64,000 nucleotides of DNA, from assembly GCA_035308365.1 (NCBI GenBank), contig DATGGU010000139.1, positions 1 to 64,000 on the forward strand. Reading direction: 5' to 3'. Shown here one piece after another: positions 26,921 to 35,731 of this stretch (its first letter is position 1; each line of letters begins with the position of its first letter). The translations under genes were made by a program, and so were the position numbers. The notes beneath the pieces are model-generated. The model was not told the DNA's origin. It did not search any database and saw nothing but the letters and a program-made list of their open reading frames with translations. The stretch is from PALSA-505 sp035308365. GTDB taxonomy: Bacteria; Actinomycetota; Actinomycetes; Streptosporangiales; Streptosporangiaceae.

Positions 26921-28093
26921 ATGAGCAATGCCTGGTTCGAGTCGGTCGCCGAGGCGCAGCGCCGGGCCCGCAAACGGCTGCCGCCCTCGGTGTACAGCGC
27001 GCTGATCGCGGGCTCGGAGAAGGGGCTCACGGTCAGCGACAACGTCAGGGCGTTCGGCGAACTCGGGTTCGCGCCGCACGTGGCCGGGCTGGCGGCCGAG
27101 CGCGACCTGGCCACCACGGTCCTCGGCCAGCCGGTGTCGCTGCCGGTGATCATCTCGCCGGCCGGCGTGCAGGCCGTGCATCCCGGCGGGGAGGTGGCCA
27201 TCGCCCGGGCCGCCGCAGCGCGTGGCACCGCGATGGGCCTCAGCTCGTTCGCCAGCAAGCCGGTCGAGGAGGTCGTAGCGGCCAACCCCAAGACGTTCTT
27301 CCAGATCTACTGGATCGGCGGCCGGGAGGACGTGCTGCGGCGGGTCGAGCGGGCGCGCTCGGCGGGCGCGGCCGGGCTGATCGTCACGCTGGACTGGTCG
27401 TTCTCGCACAGCCGCGACTGGGGCAGCCCGGTCATCCCGGAGCGCATCGATCTCAAGGCCATGGTCCGGATGGCGCCCGAGGTGCTGCGCCGTCCGCGCT
27501 GGCTGGCCGGCTATGCCAGGCACGGCTGGGTGCCGGATCTGACCGTGCCCAACATGGCGAATCCGGGCGAGGCCGCCCCCTCGTTCTTCGGCGCCTACCG
27601 GCGGTGGATGCAGACGGCCCCGCCGACCTGGGCGGACGTCGCCTGGCTTCGGCAGCAGTGGGATGGCCCGTTCCTGCTCAAGGGCGTGATCCGGGTGGAT
27701 GACGCCAGGCGTGCGCTGGATTCCGGGGTGACCGCGATCTCCGTGTCCAACCACGGCGGCAACAACGTTGACGGCACCCCGGCCACGATCCGCGCCCTGC
27801 CGGCCATTGCCCAGGCCGTCGGCGGCCAGATCGAGGTGCTGCTGGACGGCGGTGTCCGGCGCGGCAGCGACGTGGTCAAGGCGCTGGCGCTGGGCGCCGG
27901 GGCGGTCATGATCGGCCGCGCCTGCCTGTGGGGGCTGGCCGCGAACGGCCAGGCCGGGGTGGAGAACGTGCTGGACATCCTGCGCAACGGCATCGACTCG
28001 GCCCTGCTCGGCATCGGCCGCTCCAGCGTGCACGACCTGACGCCGGACGATCTGGTGATCCCGCCCGGGTTTACCCGGGCGCTCGGCACATGA
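26921..28093 (+). CDS. mftD: Pre-mycofactocin synthase MftD (FMN-dependent alpha-hydroxy-acid oxidase family)
   Basis: A 390-residue FMN enzyme. In mycofactocin synthesis MftD oxidatively deaminates AHDP to pre-mycofactocin, the redox-active core. The sequence follows mycobacterial MftD as I recall it: AWFESVAEAQRRARKRLP, VYSALIAGSEKGLTVSDN, FAPHVAGLAAERDLATTV, GLSSFASKPVEEVVAANPKT, WSFSHSRDWGSPVIPE, AISVSNHGGNNVDGTP, LLDGGVRRGSDVVKA and GQAGVENVLDILRNGIDSAL. The catalytic SNHGG histidine and the FMN phosphate loop (DGGVRRG) are intact. Its stop overlaps the next ATG. No mftA, mftB, mftC, mftE or mftF is in the window. Confidence 0.9.
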   Translation: MSNAWFESVAEAQRRARKRLPPSVYSALIAGSEKGLTVSDNVRAFGELGFAPHVAGLAAERDLATTVLGQPVSLPVIISPAGVQAVHPGGEVAIARAAAARGTAMGLSSFASKPVEEVVAANPKTFFQIYWIGGREDVLRRVERARSAGAAGLIVTLDWSFSHSRDWGSPVIPERIDLKAMVRMAPEVLRRPRWLAGYARHGWVPDLTVPNMANPGEAAPSFFGAYRRWMQTAPPTWADVAWLRQQWDGPFLLKGVIRVDDARRALDSGVTAISVSNHGGNNVDGTPATIRALPAIAQAVGGQIEVLLDGGVRRGSDVVKALALGAGAVMIGRACLWGLAANGQAGVENVLDILRNGIDSALLGIGRSSVHDLTPDDLVIPPGFTRALGT

Positions 28094-28890
28094 GACGGGT
28101 CGCGCTGGTCACCGGGGCGGGCCGGGGCATCGGGGCGGCGACGGTGCACGGCCTCGCGGCGGCGGGCTGGGCGGTGCTGGCCGTGGACCGGTGCGCCGAC
28201 GACCCGGCCCTGCCCTACCCGCTTGCCTCCAGGGACGAGCTGGACCAGGTGGTGGCTGGCGCCCGCGCCGCGGCCGGCGATCCCGGCGCGGTGCACCCGA
28301 TGGTGGCCGATGCCCGCGATTGCGATCAACTGGAGGCGGCGGTTGCCCTTGCCGGGCACCACTGGGGCGGGCTGGACGCCGCACTGGCCGTCGCCGGGGT
28401 GATCGCCGGGGGAGTGCCGCTCTGGGAGATGCCCGCCGATCAGCAGCGCGCCGTCATCGACACCGACCTGGGCGGCGTCCTGGCGCTGGCCCGCGCGGCC
28501 ATCCCGGCGCTGCTGCGCCGTCCCGAGCCGCGCACCGGGCGGTTCCTGGCCGTAGCCTCCGCGGCGGCGACCCGCGGGCTGCCGATGCTGGCCGCCTACT
28601 GCGCGGCCAAGGCCGGCGTGGCCGGGCTGATCCGGGCGCTGGCCGCCGAGCTGGGCGAGACCGGCATCACCGCGAATGCGGTCAGCCCCGGCTCCACCGA
28701 CACCGCGATCCTGGCCGAGAGCGCCCGCCTGTACGGCCTGCCCGCGGCGGCGTCGTTCGCGGCCCAGCAGCCGGTGCGCCGCCTGCTCGCTCCGGCCGAG
28801 GTCGCCGCCGCTCTGGTCTGGCTCGCCAGCGAGCACAGCAGCGCGGTCACTGGCGCTGTGCTCCCGGTAGATGGCGGCCTCGCCCTGTGA
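28090..28890 (+). CDS. Mycofactocin-associated SDR-family oxidoreductase
   Basis: A 266-residue short-chain dehydrogenase. The NAD motif is VALVTGAGRGIGAATVHGLA, followed by the insertion DRCADDPALPYPLASRDEL. Such an insertion near the cofactor site is the hallmark of mycofactocin-coupled SDRs (Haft's SDR subfamilies), thought to hold NAD in place so that mycofactocin serves as the external acceptor. Catalytic residues are in VASAAATRG (Ser) and YCAAKAGV (Tyr, Lys). ATGA overlap with mftD implies cotranslation. Substrate unknown; the acyl-CoA synthetase and PanE-like genes downstream suggest an acid or hydroxy-acid route. Confidence 0.88.
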   Translation: MRRVALVTGAGRGIGAATVHGLAAAGWAVLAVDRCADDPALPYPLASRDELDQVVAGARAAAGDPGAVHPMVADARDCDQLEAAVALAGHHWGGLDAALAVAGVIAGGVPLWEMPADQQRAVIDTDLGGVLALARAAIPALLRRPEPRTGRFLAVASAAATRGLPMLAAYCAAKAGVAGLIRALAAELGETGITANAVSPGSTDTAILAESARLYGLPAAASFAAQQPVRRLLAPAEVAAALVWLASEHSSAVTGAVLPVDGGLAL

Positions 28891-28921
28891 TGTTTCATAA
28901 GAAGAACGGACCCAGCCGGGA

Positions 28922-28968
28922 CCATCGCCGGCATCAACCCTGCCTGGGCGCGGGTTAACCGGCGATGG
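28922..28968 (+). terminator. Inverted repeat after the SDR gene
   Basis: CCATCGCCGG (28922-28931) pairs with CCGGCGATGG (28959-28968) across a 27-base loop, between the SDR stop and the acyl-CoA synthetase start. It could be a weak terminator or an operator; no T-tract follows. Confidence 0.4.
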
Positions 28969-28999
28969 CAGCCCCGCGGTAACCACCGGAGGCCAGCAG

Positions 29000-30523
29000 A
29001 TGACCGAAGTGACCCGCCGAGCCGGTGACGAAGCGCTCAGCGCGCTGCTGACCCGGGGGGATCCCGGCGGCGCGGCGTTCGTGGTGCCCGACGGCGGTCA
29101 GGTGCTGACCTACGCCCAGGTGGCTGATGGCGTCGACGCGCTGGCCCGCAAGCTGGCCGGTGCCGGGGCCGGCCGCGGCGACAAGGTGGCCTTCGCGCTG
29201 CCCAACGGCCCGGACGTCATCCTCCTGCTGCTGGCCATCGCAGCCCTCGGCGCGGCCGCCGCGCCGCTCAACCCGGCCTACACCGAGGCCGAGTTCACGT
29301 TCTTCCTGACCGACATCGCGCCCCGGCTGTTCCTCATCCCGGCCGGACGGCTGCCCGGCGCGGTGGCCGCGGCGGCGGCCACCGGGACCACGGTGCTCAC
29401 GGTCGAGCCGGCCGCGTCCGGGCCGCCAACGCTGAACGCTGCCGGGCCGCCCGCCAGGTCGTTCGAGCCGGGCGGCCCCGACGATATCGCCGTGATCCTG
29501 CACACCAGCGGCACGACCAGCCGGCCGAAGCAGGTGCCGCTGCGGCAGCGCAACCTGATGGCTTCGGCCGGCACGATCGCCCGGCACTACCGGCTCGGCC
29601 CGGCCGATGTGTCGTTCTGCGTCATGCCGCTGTTCCATGTCCACGGCATCGTCGCCTCCGCGTTCGCGACGCTGCGCGCCGGCGGCACGGTCGTCGTGCC
29701 GCGCCGGTTCACTCCGCACCGGTTCTGGCCGCAGGCGCGTGAGCACGGCGCGACCTGGCTGTCGGCGGGCCCGACGCTGCACACGATGATCCTGGACCGG
29801 GCCGACGACGGGGGCCCGCCGGCGACCCTGAGGTTCACCCGTTCGTGCAGTTCGGCGCTGTCGCCGGCGTTGCTCGCCCGGGCCGAGTCGGTATACCGGG
29901 TGCCGATGCTGGAGGCCTACGGAATGACCGAGGCCAGCCACCAGATGACCGCCAACCCGCTGCCACCGGCCGCCCGGCTGCCTGGTTCGGTCGGGGTGGC
30001 GACCGGCACCGAGATCGCCATCGCCGACCCGGCCGGGACGCTCCTGCCGGAGGGGAGCACCGGCGAGGTCGTCGTCCGCGGCCCCGGCGTGATGTCCGGG
30101 TACCTGGACAACCCCACCGCGACCGCCGGGGCGTTCTTCGGTGACTGGTTCCGCACCGGCGACCTCGGCTCGGTCAGCGACGGTTACCTCACCCTGCTCG
30201 GCCGGATCAAGGAAATGATCATCCGCGGCGGTGAGAACATCGCCCCGGCCGAGATTGAGCAGGTGCTGCTGTCCCATCCGGCCGTGACCGGGGCGGTCTG
30301 CTTCGGCGTACCCGATGACAAGTACGGGGAGCTGGTGGCCGCCGCCGTGACCCTGGGCGCCGACGCCGAGCCCGGCGCCCTGATCGGCCACTGCCGTGCC
30401 CGGCTGGCCGCCTTCAAGGTCCCGGTCAAGGTGCACGTCCTCACCGAGATCCCGCGCACCGCCACCGGCAAGATCCAGCGCCGCCAGGTGGCGGCCCTGG
30501 TCGCCGGGCGGAGCCCCCAGTGA
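29000..30523 (+). CDS. AMP-dependent acyl-CoA synthetase/ligase
   Basis: A 507-residue ANL-superfamily enzyme that adenylates a carboxylate and transfers it to CoA. Motifs in order: HTSGTTSRPK (P-loop, about 168-177), EAYGMTEASHQM (A5), WFRTGDLG (A7), GRIKEMIIRGGENI (A8) and TATGKIQRRQ (catalytic Lys, A10). It most resembles the FACL/oxalyl-CoA synthetase-like group with short chain-binding pockets. GGAGG precedes the ATG. Same strand as mftD-SDR, 110 bases downstream. Acyl specificity is not evident. Confidence 0.92.
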   Translation: MTEVTRRAGDEALSALLTRGDPGGAAFVVPDGGQVLTYAQVADGVDALARKLAGAGAGRGDKVAFALPNGPDVILLLLAIAALGAAAAPLNPAYTEAEFTFFLTDIAPRLFLIPAGRLPGAVAAAAATGTTVLTVEPAASGPPTLNAAGPPARSFEPGGPDDIAVILHTSGTTSRPKQVPLRQRNLMASAGTIARHYRLGPADVSFCVMPLFHVHGIVASAFATLRAGGTVVVPRRFTPHRFWPQAREHGATWLSAGPTLHTMILDRADDGGPPATLRFTRSCSSALSPALLARAESVYRVPMLEAYGMTEASHQMTANPLPPAARLPGSVGVATGTEIAIADPAGTLLPEGSTGEVVVRGPGVMSGYLDNPTATAGAFFGDWFRTGDLGSVSDGYLTLLGRIKEMIIRGGENIAPAEIEQVLLSHPAVTGAVCFGVPDDKYGELVAAAVTLGADAEPGALIGHCRARLAAFKVPVKVHVLTEIPRTATGKIQRRQVAALVAGRSPQ

Positions 30524-30599
30524 TCCCGGCCGGCCCCAGCCCGTCTCGGCCCGGCCCGGGTGGCTGGCCGGCCAGCTTGTGCTGCGGGCGGGTGATGCT

Positions 30600-31586
30600 G
30601 TGAGGTTCGCTGTGCTGGGGGCCGGGGCGATCGGGGGGTATGTGGGGGCCGCGCTGGCGCGTGGCGGCGCGGACGTGACGCTGATCGCCAGGGGAGCGCA
30701 CCTGGACGCGATGAAGGCCGGGGGCGTGCGGGTGCTGTCGCCGCGCGGCGACTTCACCGCGCACCCGGCCGCCACCGGCGACCTGGCCGCGGTCGGGCAG
30801 GCCGATGCGGTGTTCGTCGCGCTCAAGGCCTACAGCATCCCGGAGCTCGCGCCGCGGCTCGGCCCGCTGCTCGCCCCGGAGGCCGCCGTCATCTGGGCGC
30901 AGAACGGGATCCCGTGGTGGTATCCCCAGGTGCTTCCCGGATCGCTGCGCGGCACGAGCCTGGAGAGCGTGGACCCCGGCGGGGTGATCGCCGCCGCCAT
31001 CGCGCCGCGGCACAACATCGGCTGCGTGCTCTACAGCGCGACCGAGATCGTCGAGCCCGGGGTCATCCGGCACATCGAGGGGACCAGGTTCACCCTGGGC
31101 GAGCCGGACGGATCGCCGTCGCAGCGGTGCCGGGAGATCTCGGCGGCGTTCACCGCTGGCGGGCTCAAGGCCCCTGTCGCCACCGGGACGGCGCTGGCCA
31201 GCCAGATCTGGCTCAAGCTGATCGGCAACGCGGCGTTCAACCCGGTCACCGCGCTGACCGGGGCGACGCTGGGTGAGCTGGGTGAGCTGCCGGAGATGCG
31301 CGACCTGCTCATGGCGATCTTCACCGAGTGCGCGGAGGTGGCAGGCCGGCTGGGCATCGAGTTCCCGGTGACGCTGCAGCGGAGGCTGGAGGCCGCGCTG
31401 GCCGTGGGCGGCCACAAGACGTCCATGCGGCAAGACGCCGAGGCGGGGAAAAGGCTCGAACTTGACTGCATGACCGGGGCAGTGGCCGAGCTCGCGGGTA
31501 AGCTCGGCGTGGACGTTCCGCGGCTGCGGACGGTCCATGCCTGCGCCAAGATGCTCGATCATTTGAACCGGGAGAGCAGAAAGTAA
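30600..31586 (+). CDS. 2-dehydropantoate 2-reductase family protein (PanE/ApbA)
   Basis: A 328-residue NADPH-dependent ketoacid reductase. The Rossmann motif is VLGAGAIGGYVGAALARGG; the catalytic lysine is expected in the IWLKLIGNAAFNPV segment; the C-terminal ketopantoate reductase domain ends in TSMRQDAEAGKRLELDCM. GTG at 30600 is chosen as the start just before the Rossmann fold; the open frame to 30396 overlaps the acyl-CoA synthetase. True PanE makes pantoate for CoA; the many paralogues in actinomycetes often have other substrates. Confidence 0.88.
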   Translation: MRFAVLGAGAIGGYVGAALARGGADVTLIARGAHLDAMKAGGVRVLSPRGDFTAHPAATGDLAAVGQADAVFVALKAYSIPELAPRLGPLLAPEAAVIWAQNGIPWWYPQVLPGSLRGTSLESVDPGGVIAAAIAPRHNIGCVLYSATEIVEPGVIRHIEGTRFTLGEPDGSPSQRCREISAAFTAGGLKAPVATGTALASQIWLKLIGNAAFNPVTALTGATLGELGELPEMRDLLMAIFTECAEVAGRLGIEFPVTLQRRLEAALAVGGHKTSMRQDAEAGKRLELDCMTGAVAELAGKLGVDVPRLRTVHACAKMLDHLNRESRK

Positions 31587-31726
31587 CCACTGGTTCTGAC
31601 CATTAATGCCTGTTTACCTGGCTTCGTGTTCCCAGGGGATTGTGTGGCTTCAGTGAAATATGCGCAGCGATGCGCTTTCCGGCGGTACTAGCCGTATGGT
31701 TGTGCACTGCCCCCGGCCTGGAACAT

Positions 31727-31764
31727 CAAGGAGGAACGCGGTGAGAGCGAATGTCCGCGGGTAG
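31727..31764 (+). other. Strong Shine-Dalgarno followed by a 7-codon frame
   Basis: AAGGAGG at 31729-31735 is followed six bases later by GTG at 31741, the best ribosome binding site in this area. That frame stops after seven codons (TAG at 31762-31764). The long TPR-ATPase frame opens only at a TTG at 31770, in another frame. Either a leader peptide or a frameshift at the real start of the downstream gene is implied. Confidence 0.55.
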
Positions 31765-31769
31765 GGGCC

Positions 31770-33953
31770 TTGCATAGCAAGGCGCGAGCCGGGGCGCGGG
31801 CAGTGCCGCCAGGCGAGCGGATCGACTGGCCGGTTCGCGCGGGCGTGGCGCCACCGCTCGCCGACGGGTTCAGCGGCCGGCCGGAGACCGCCCCCGACCT
31901 GAGGGCGGCGCTGGTGCCCGGTTCCACCGTGGCGCTGGTGCCCAACCAGAAGCTGGCCGGGACCCGGAGCTGGCTCGGATCCTGTGGCAAGACCCAGCTC
32001 GCCGTGGCCGCCGCGGAGTCGGCCTGGCAGGCGGGCGCGGTGGAGTTCCTGGCCTGGATCACCGCGACCAGCCGGGCATCGGTGCTGGCCGGTTATGTAG
32101 AGGCCGCGGTCGCGGCGATGCGGATCCCGGCTGACGGCGAGGCTGAATCCATGGCCGTCCGGCTGCTCCGCTGGCTGGAGGAGACCAGCCGGCCCTGGCT
32201 CGTGGTGCTCGACGACCTGACCGACCCGGCGGACCTGGAGGGCCTGTGGCCGGCCGGGCGCGCCGGCCGGGTCCTGGTGACGACGACCGATCCCGTCACC
32301 CTCACCGGGCAGCCGCAGGTCAGGCTCGTCCCGGTCGAGGGGTTCACGCCGCGCGAGGCGCTCAGCTACCTGATGGGCCGCCTCACCGCGGACCCGGACC
32401 AGCGCCTGGGTGCCATCGACCTCACCGACGATCTGCGCTGCGAACCGCTCGCCCTCACCCACGCCAGCGCGGTGATCGCGAATTCGGCGCAGACGTGCCG
32501 CGACTACCGGGAATACTTCGCCCGGCGGCTGGAGCAGTTCACTGCGGCGCCCGGCAACGACCTGCCCGCCGCCGCGGTCACCTGGACGCTGTCCATCGAC
32601 TATGCCGAGCGGCTGTCGCCGGGTGCGGTCGAGCCGGTGCTGGCGGTCGCCGCGCTGCTCGACGGCAACGCCATCCCCGCTGGTGTGTTCACCACCCGGG
32701 CCGTCTGCGAATACCTGGCCACTGACGGCATGTCCGGGCCTGATCCCAAACGCGCCTGGGACGGCGTGCAGAGCCTGGAACGGGTGGGCCTGCTGTCCAT
32801 CGACCGGGTGAACGGCCTGCAAGCGATCCGGATGAGCGCCATCGTCCAGGCGGCGGTCCGGGCCGCCATGCCAGACAAGATGCTCGAGCAGGCCGTGCGG
32901 GCGGCAGCCGACGCGCTGCTCGAGGTGTGGCCGGAAACCGAACCGCCCGGATGGCTCGGCATCAGCCTGCGCTCCTGCGCGACCAGCCTGCGCCGGGCCG
33001 CGGGCGAAGCGCTGACGGCGGAAGGCTGTCATCCGCTGCTGATGCTTGCCGGGCAAAGCCTCGACCAGGCCCGCCTGACCGGCCCCGCCGTGGCCTACTG
33101 GTCGGAGCTTGCCGCGGTCAGCGACCGGACCCTGGGGCCCGGCCATCCGGACACCCTGGAGACGGGCCAGCGGCTCGCCGCAGCCTACCTGGCGGCCGGG
33201 CGGGCCGATGCGGCCGTCCAGGCCTTCCAGCGGAACCTGGCCAGCCGCCTGCGGGCCACCGGGCCCGACCACCCCGGCGTTCTCGCGGTCCAGATCCAGC
33301 TCGGCCGCGCCCTGATCGCGGCCGGCCAGACCGGCGACGCGGTCACCGTTCTGGGCCAGGCCGCCCTCGTCTGCGAACGGGTCAGGGGACCCGGCCACCC
33401 GGGCACCCTCGGCGTCCAGGAAGAGCTCGCCACCGCCTACACCGCCGCGGAGCGGTTCAGCGAGGCGATCCCGGTCTACCGGCGCACCCTGGCCGCCCGT
33501 GAGCGGGCCCAGGGTTCCCGGCATCCCGACACGATCACCACCCGGGAGCGGCTGGCCGACATCTACCTTGCCGACGGCCAGATCAAGGCGGCCATCTCTC
33601 AGTACAAGAAGGCGCTGGCCGATTGTGAGCGGGTCGCCGGAGCAGATCACCTGGACACCCTCGCGGCCCGCAGCAATCTGGCGTCCGCCTATTTCACGGC
33701 TGGCCGGATGGCCTCAGCGCTGCTGCTCTTCGAGCAGGTCCGGGCCGATTCCGAGCGCCTGCTCGGTGAGGACCACCCGGACACCCTGGCCCGCCAGGCC
33801 AGCCTGGCCGAGGCGTATTACTCCGCTGGCAGGCTGACCGACGCCAGGACGCTGCTACGCGATACCGCCGCCCGCTGTGAACGGGTTCTCCCGGCCGGGG
33901 ATCCGCTGACCCAGGCCATCCACGAAAGCCTGGACGGCATGTCGGCCCGGTAG
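31770..33953 (+). CDS. NB-ARC-like ATPase with TPR repeats (signal-transduction STAND family)
   Basis: A 727-residue protein built as a STAND ATPase followed by tetratricopeptide repeats. The P-loop region WLGSCGKTQLA (about 70-78) keeps GKT but lacks the first glycine of Walker A. Walker B is WLVVLDDLTD; a winged-helix-like region follows to about 390. From about 430 there are five TPR-10/12-type repeats of 42 residues (GPGHPDTLETGQRLAAAY and similar). Such proteins sense or scaffold in actinomycetes and some defend against phage. Start TTG is uncertain: the best ribosome binding site upstream serves another frame. Confidence 0.75.
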   Translation: MHSKARAGARAVPPGERIDWPVRAGVAPPLADGFSGRPETAPDLRAALVPGSTVALVPNQKLAGTRSWLGSCGKTQLAVAAAESAWQAGAVEFLAWITATSRASVLAGYVEAAVAAMRIPADGEAESMAVRLLRWLEETSRPWLVVLDDLTDPADLEGLWPAGRAGRVLVTTTDPVTLTGQPQVRLVPVEGFTPREALSYLMGRLTADPDQRLGAIDLTDDLRCEPLALTHASAVIANSAQTCRDYREYFARRLEQFTAAPGNDLPAAAVTWTLSIDYAERLSPGAVEPVLAVAALLDGNAIPAGVFTTRAVCEYLATDGMSGPDPKRAWDGVQSLERVGLLSIDRVNGLQAIRMSAIVQAAVRAAMPDKMLEQAVRAAADALLEVWPETEPPGWLGISLRSCATSLRRAAGEALTAEGCHPLLMLAGQSLDQARLTGPAVAYWSELAAVSDRTLGPGHPDTLETGQRLAAAYLAAGRADAAVQAFQRNLASRLRATGPDHPGVLAVQIQLGRALIAAGQTGDAVTVLGQAALVCERVRGPGHPGTLGVQEELATAYTAAERFSEAIPVYRRTLAARERAQGSRHPDTITTRERLADIYLADGQIKAAISQYKKALADCERVAGADHLDTLAARSNLASAYFTAGRMASALLLFEQVRADSERLLGEDHPDTLARQASLAEAYYSAGRLTDARTLLRDTAARCERVLPAGDPLTQAIHESLDGMSAR

Positions 33954-33968
33954 CCGGCCCGGACGAGC

Positions 33969-35414
33969 TCAGACCTTCCCGGTATCGCTTTCCCGCCGGA
34001 TCTGGAAGAACGGCGACTGGAGCACGAAGCGCGCGGTAAGCATCAGGGCCAGTCCGGTGGCCACCACGCCCACCATCGACCAGTTCACCGCCGCGGCGGC
34101 CTGCAGCATTGACTTCACCACGATCCAGCCGAGGAAGCCGGCCGCGGCGATCGGAAGTATGCCGAGCGTCAGCGCATCCTTGACGCTGGCCAGCAGGCGG
34201 CGCCGGTAGAAGACGATCGTCGCCAGCGCGGTCAGGATGTAGAAGATGCCGAAGAGCAGGCCGGTCACCCCCACCACGTAGTTGAAGGCGTTCTGCACCG
34301 AGGTGACCAGCAGATACACCCAGGCCAGGCCGATGATCAGCAGTCCGGCCAGAACGCTGGCGCCGATCGGGGTGGAGAACCGGCGGGACACGTTGGCCAG
34401 GAACTCGGGCAGCGCCCGGTAGCTGGCCATTCCGTAGACGATACGGGCGGTCAGCACGATGCCGGTGCCGGTGGTGGCGATCACCGACAGGGCCAGGCTG
34501 AGCGCCATCACCTTGGCCCAGCCGCCACCGCCAAGCGCCTGGGCGATGTAGGTCAGCGGTGCGGAACTGTTGTTCTGCAGCCCGTTCGCCGAGACCGCGC
34601 CCTGCAGGCCCACGGTGGAGAACGTGTAGATGACGGCGAGCAGCACAACCGCGATGACGGCCGCCTTACCGGGGTTCGTGCGCCGGCGCCGCACCTCCTC
34701 GTTGACATACAGCGTGCCGTCCCAGCCGGTGAACATGAACACCGCGAGCAGGAATCCGGCTACCGGGCTGCCCTTCGCCCCGATGCCGCTGACGCTGAAC
34801 CAGTCGGCACTGAAACCGACGGTGTTGTGGTGGTGGCTGAGCACCGCGATCAGGCCGGCGACGGCGAAGCCGATCAGGATCACGTACTCGACCGCGGCCA
34901 GGGCAACCTGGGTGCGTGCGGTGATCTTGATACCGACGATCGCGACCACGAGCATGACCAGGCCGATGGCGGTGGCAATGGCGACGTTCGCCGGTTTGCT
35001 GGTGGCATTGGAGCCGAAGACAGAAAGCACCGAGGGGCCCAGTACCTCGACGCCGCTGACCGTCGCGATGATGTAGGCGGCGATCATCAACCATCCGGTC
35101 AGAAAGCCCAGGTAGGGGTTGATCGCCCGGCCGACCCACTCGAAGGAGGCACCGCAGTTGGCGTTCCACATGTTGAGCCGGCGGTAGGCGTTGGCGATGA
35201 TGACCATGGGTATCGCCGTGATGAGGATGATCGCTCCGCTGCCATAGGCGGTCGCCGCCGCCAGGAAGGCGATCGTCAGCCCGATAGACGCCGCTGGCGC
35301 CGATGAAGCCAGGCCGATCACGGTATCCTGGGCCACCCCGATGGCATTGGATTCCAGCCGGCTGGGGGGACTGGGCGCTGATGTGACCACGGCAGCTGCG
35401 GAGTGCTCCCTCAT
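33969..35414 (-). CDS. APC-family amino acid permease
   Basis: A 481-residue transporter with about 12 hydrophobic helices. The first unwound helix motif appears as QDTVIGLASSAPAASIGLTI, and the typical NCGASFEWVGRAINPYLGFLTG follows. Helix 6 carries FMFTGWDGTLYVNEEV. It likely imports amino acids or amines with protons. GAGGAGA precedes the ATG at 35414. It is convergent with the TPR ATPase gene and has its own promoter region at 35415-35668. Confidence 0.92.
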   Translation of the reverse strand: MREHSAAAVVTSAPSPPSRLESNAIGVAQDTVIGLASSAPAASIGLTIAFLAAATAYGSGAIILITAIPMVIIANAYRRLNMWNANCGASFEWVGRAINPYLGFLTGWLMIAAYIIATVSGVEVLGPSVLSVFGSNATSKPANVAIATAIGLVMLVVAIVGIKITARTQVALAAVEYVILIGFAVAGLIAVLSHHHNTVGFSADWFSVSGIGAKGSPVAGFLLAVFMFTGWDGTLYVNEEVRRRRTNPGKAAVIAVVLLAVIYTFSTVGLQGAVSANGLQNNSSAPLTYIAQALGGGGWAKVMALSLALSVIATTGTGIVLTARIVYGMASYRALPEFLANVSRRFSTPIGASVLAGLLIIGLAWVYLLVTSVQNAFNYVVGVTGLLFGIFYILTALATIVFYRRRLLASVKDALTLGILPIAAAGFLGWIVVKSMLQAAAAVNWSMVGVVATGLALMLTARFVLQSPFFQIRRESDTGKV

Positions 35415-35668
35415 CAGTTCTCCTCATATGCACCCGGCCGCCAGCCCCGGGGCGGCGAATGCTGTTAGTTGTTTACATTCCAGCAAGCGATGATTTCACA
35501 ACGAGACGGACAACACCATACATAATCCCCGTCATCACACAGCGTTATATTGAGTTAAATGCACAGAAACACAACATCTCGTCACTCTTTAGCGGATCCG
35601 GCCAATCCGTAATGGACTGGAAACGGTGATGTTACTGATCAAAGTGACTGATCGAAGATGTTGTTTAC
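35415..35668. other. A/T-rich intergenic promoter region of the APC permease
   Basis: About 250 bases of unusually low GC for this window (around 45-50% by eye). GTTGTTTAC occurs at about 35468 and 35660, and ACAACA-type words recur on the other strand. No coding frame is seen. It probably holds the permease promoter and regulatory sites on the minus strand. Confidence 0.45.
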
Positions 35669-35700
35669 CGGTCCCGGAGCCGGCCATTGCTCCGGGACCG
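35669..35700 (-). terminator. Hairpin after the conservon GTPase gene
   Basis: CGGTCCCGGAGC (35669-35680) and its exact complement (35689-35700) form a 12-base stem with an 8-base loop, about 30 bases after the stop of the gene ending at 35732. No T-tract is obvious. Confidence 0.7.
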
Positions 35701-35731
35701 TGACTATCCGCCGGCCGCTGGGCCGGTGTTC

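Noticed and set aside
28955..30826. 623-codon minus-strand frame
   Set aside because: Antisense to acyl-CoA synthetase; no family features.
31650..33650. 666-codon minus-strand frame
   Set aside because: Antisense to the TPR ATPase; repeats seen in it mirror the TPR units.
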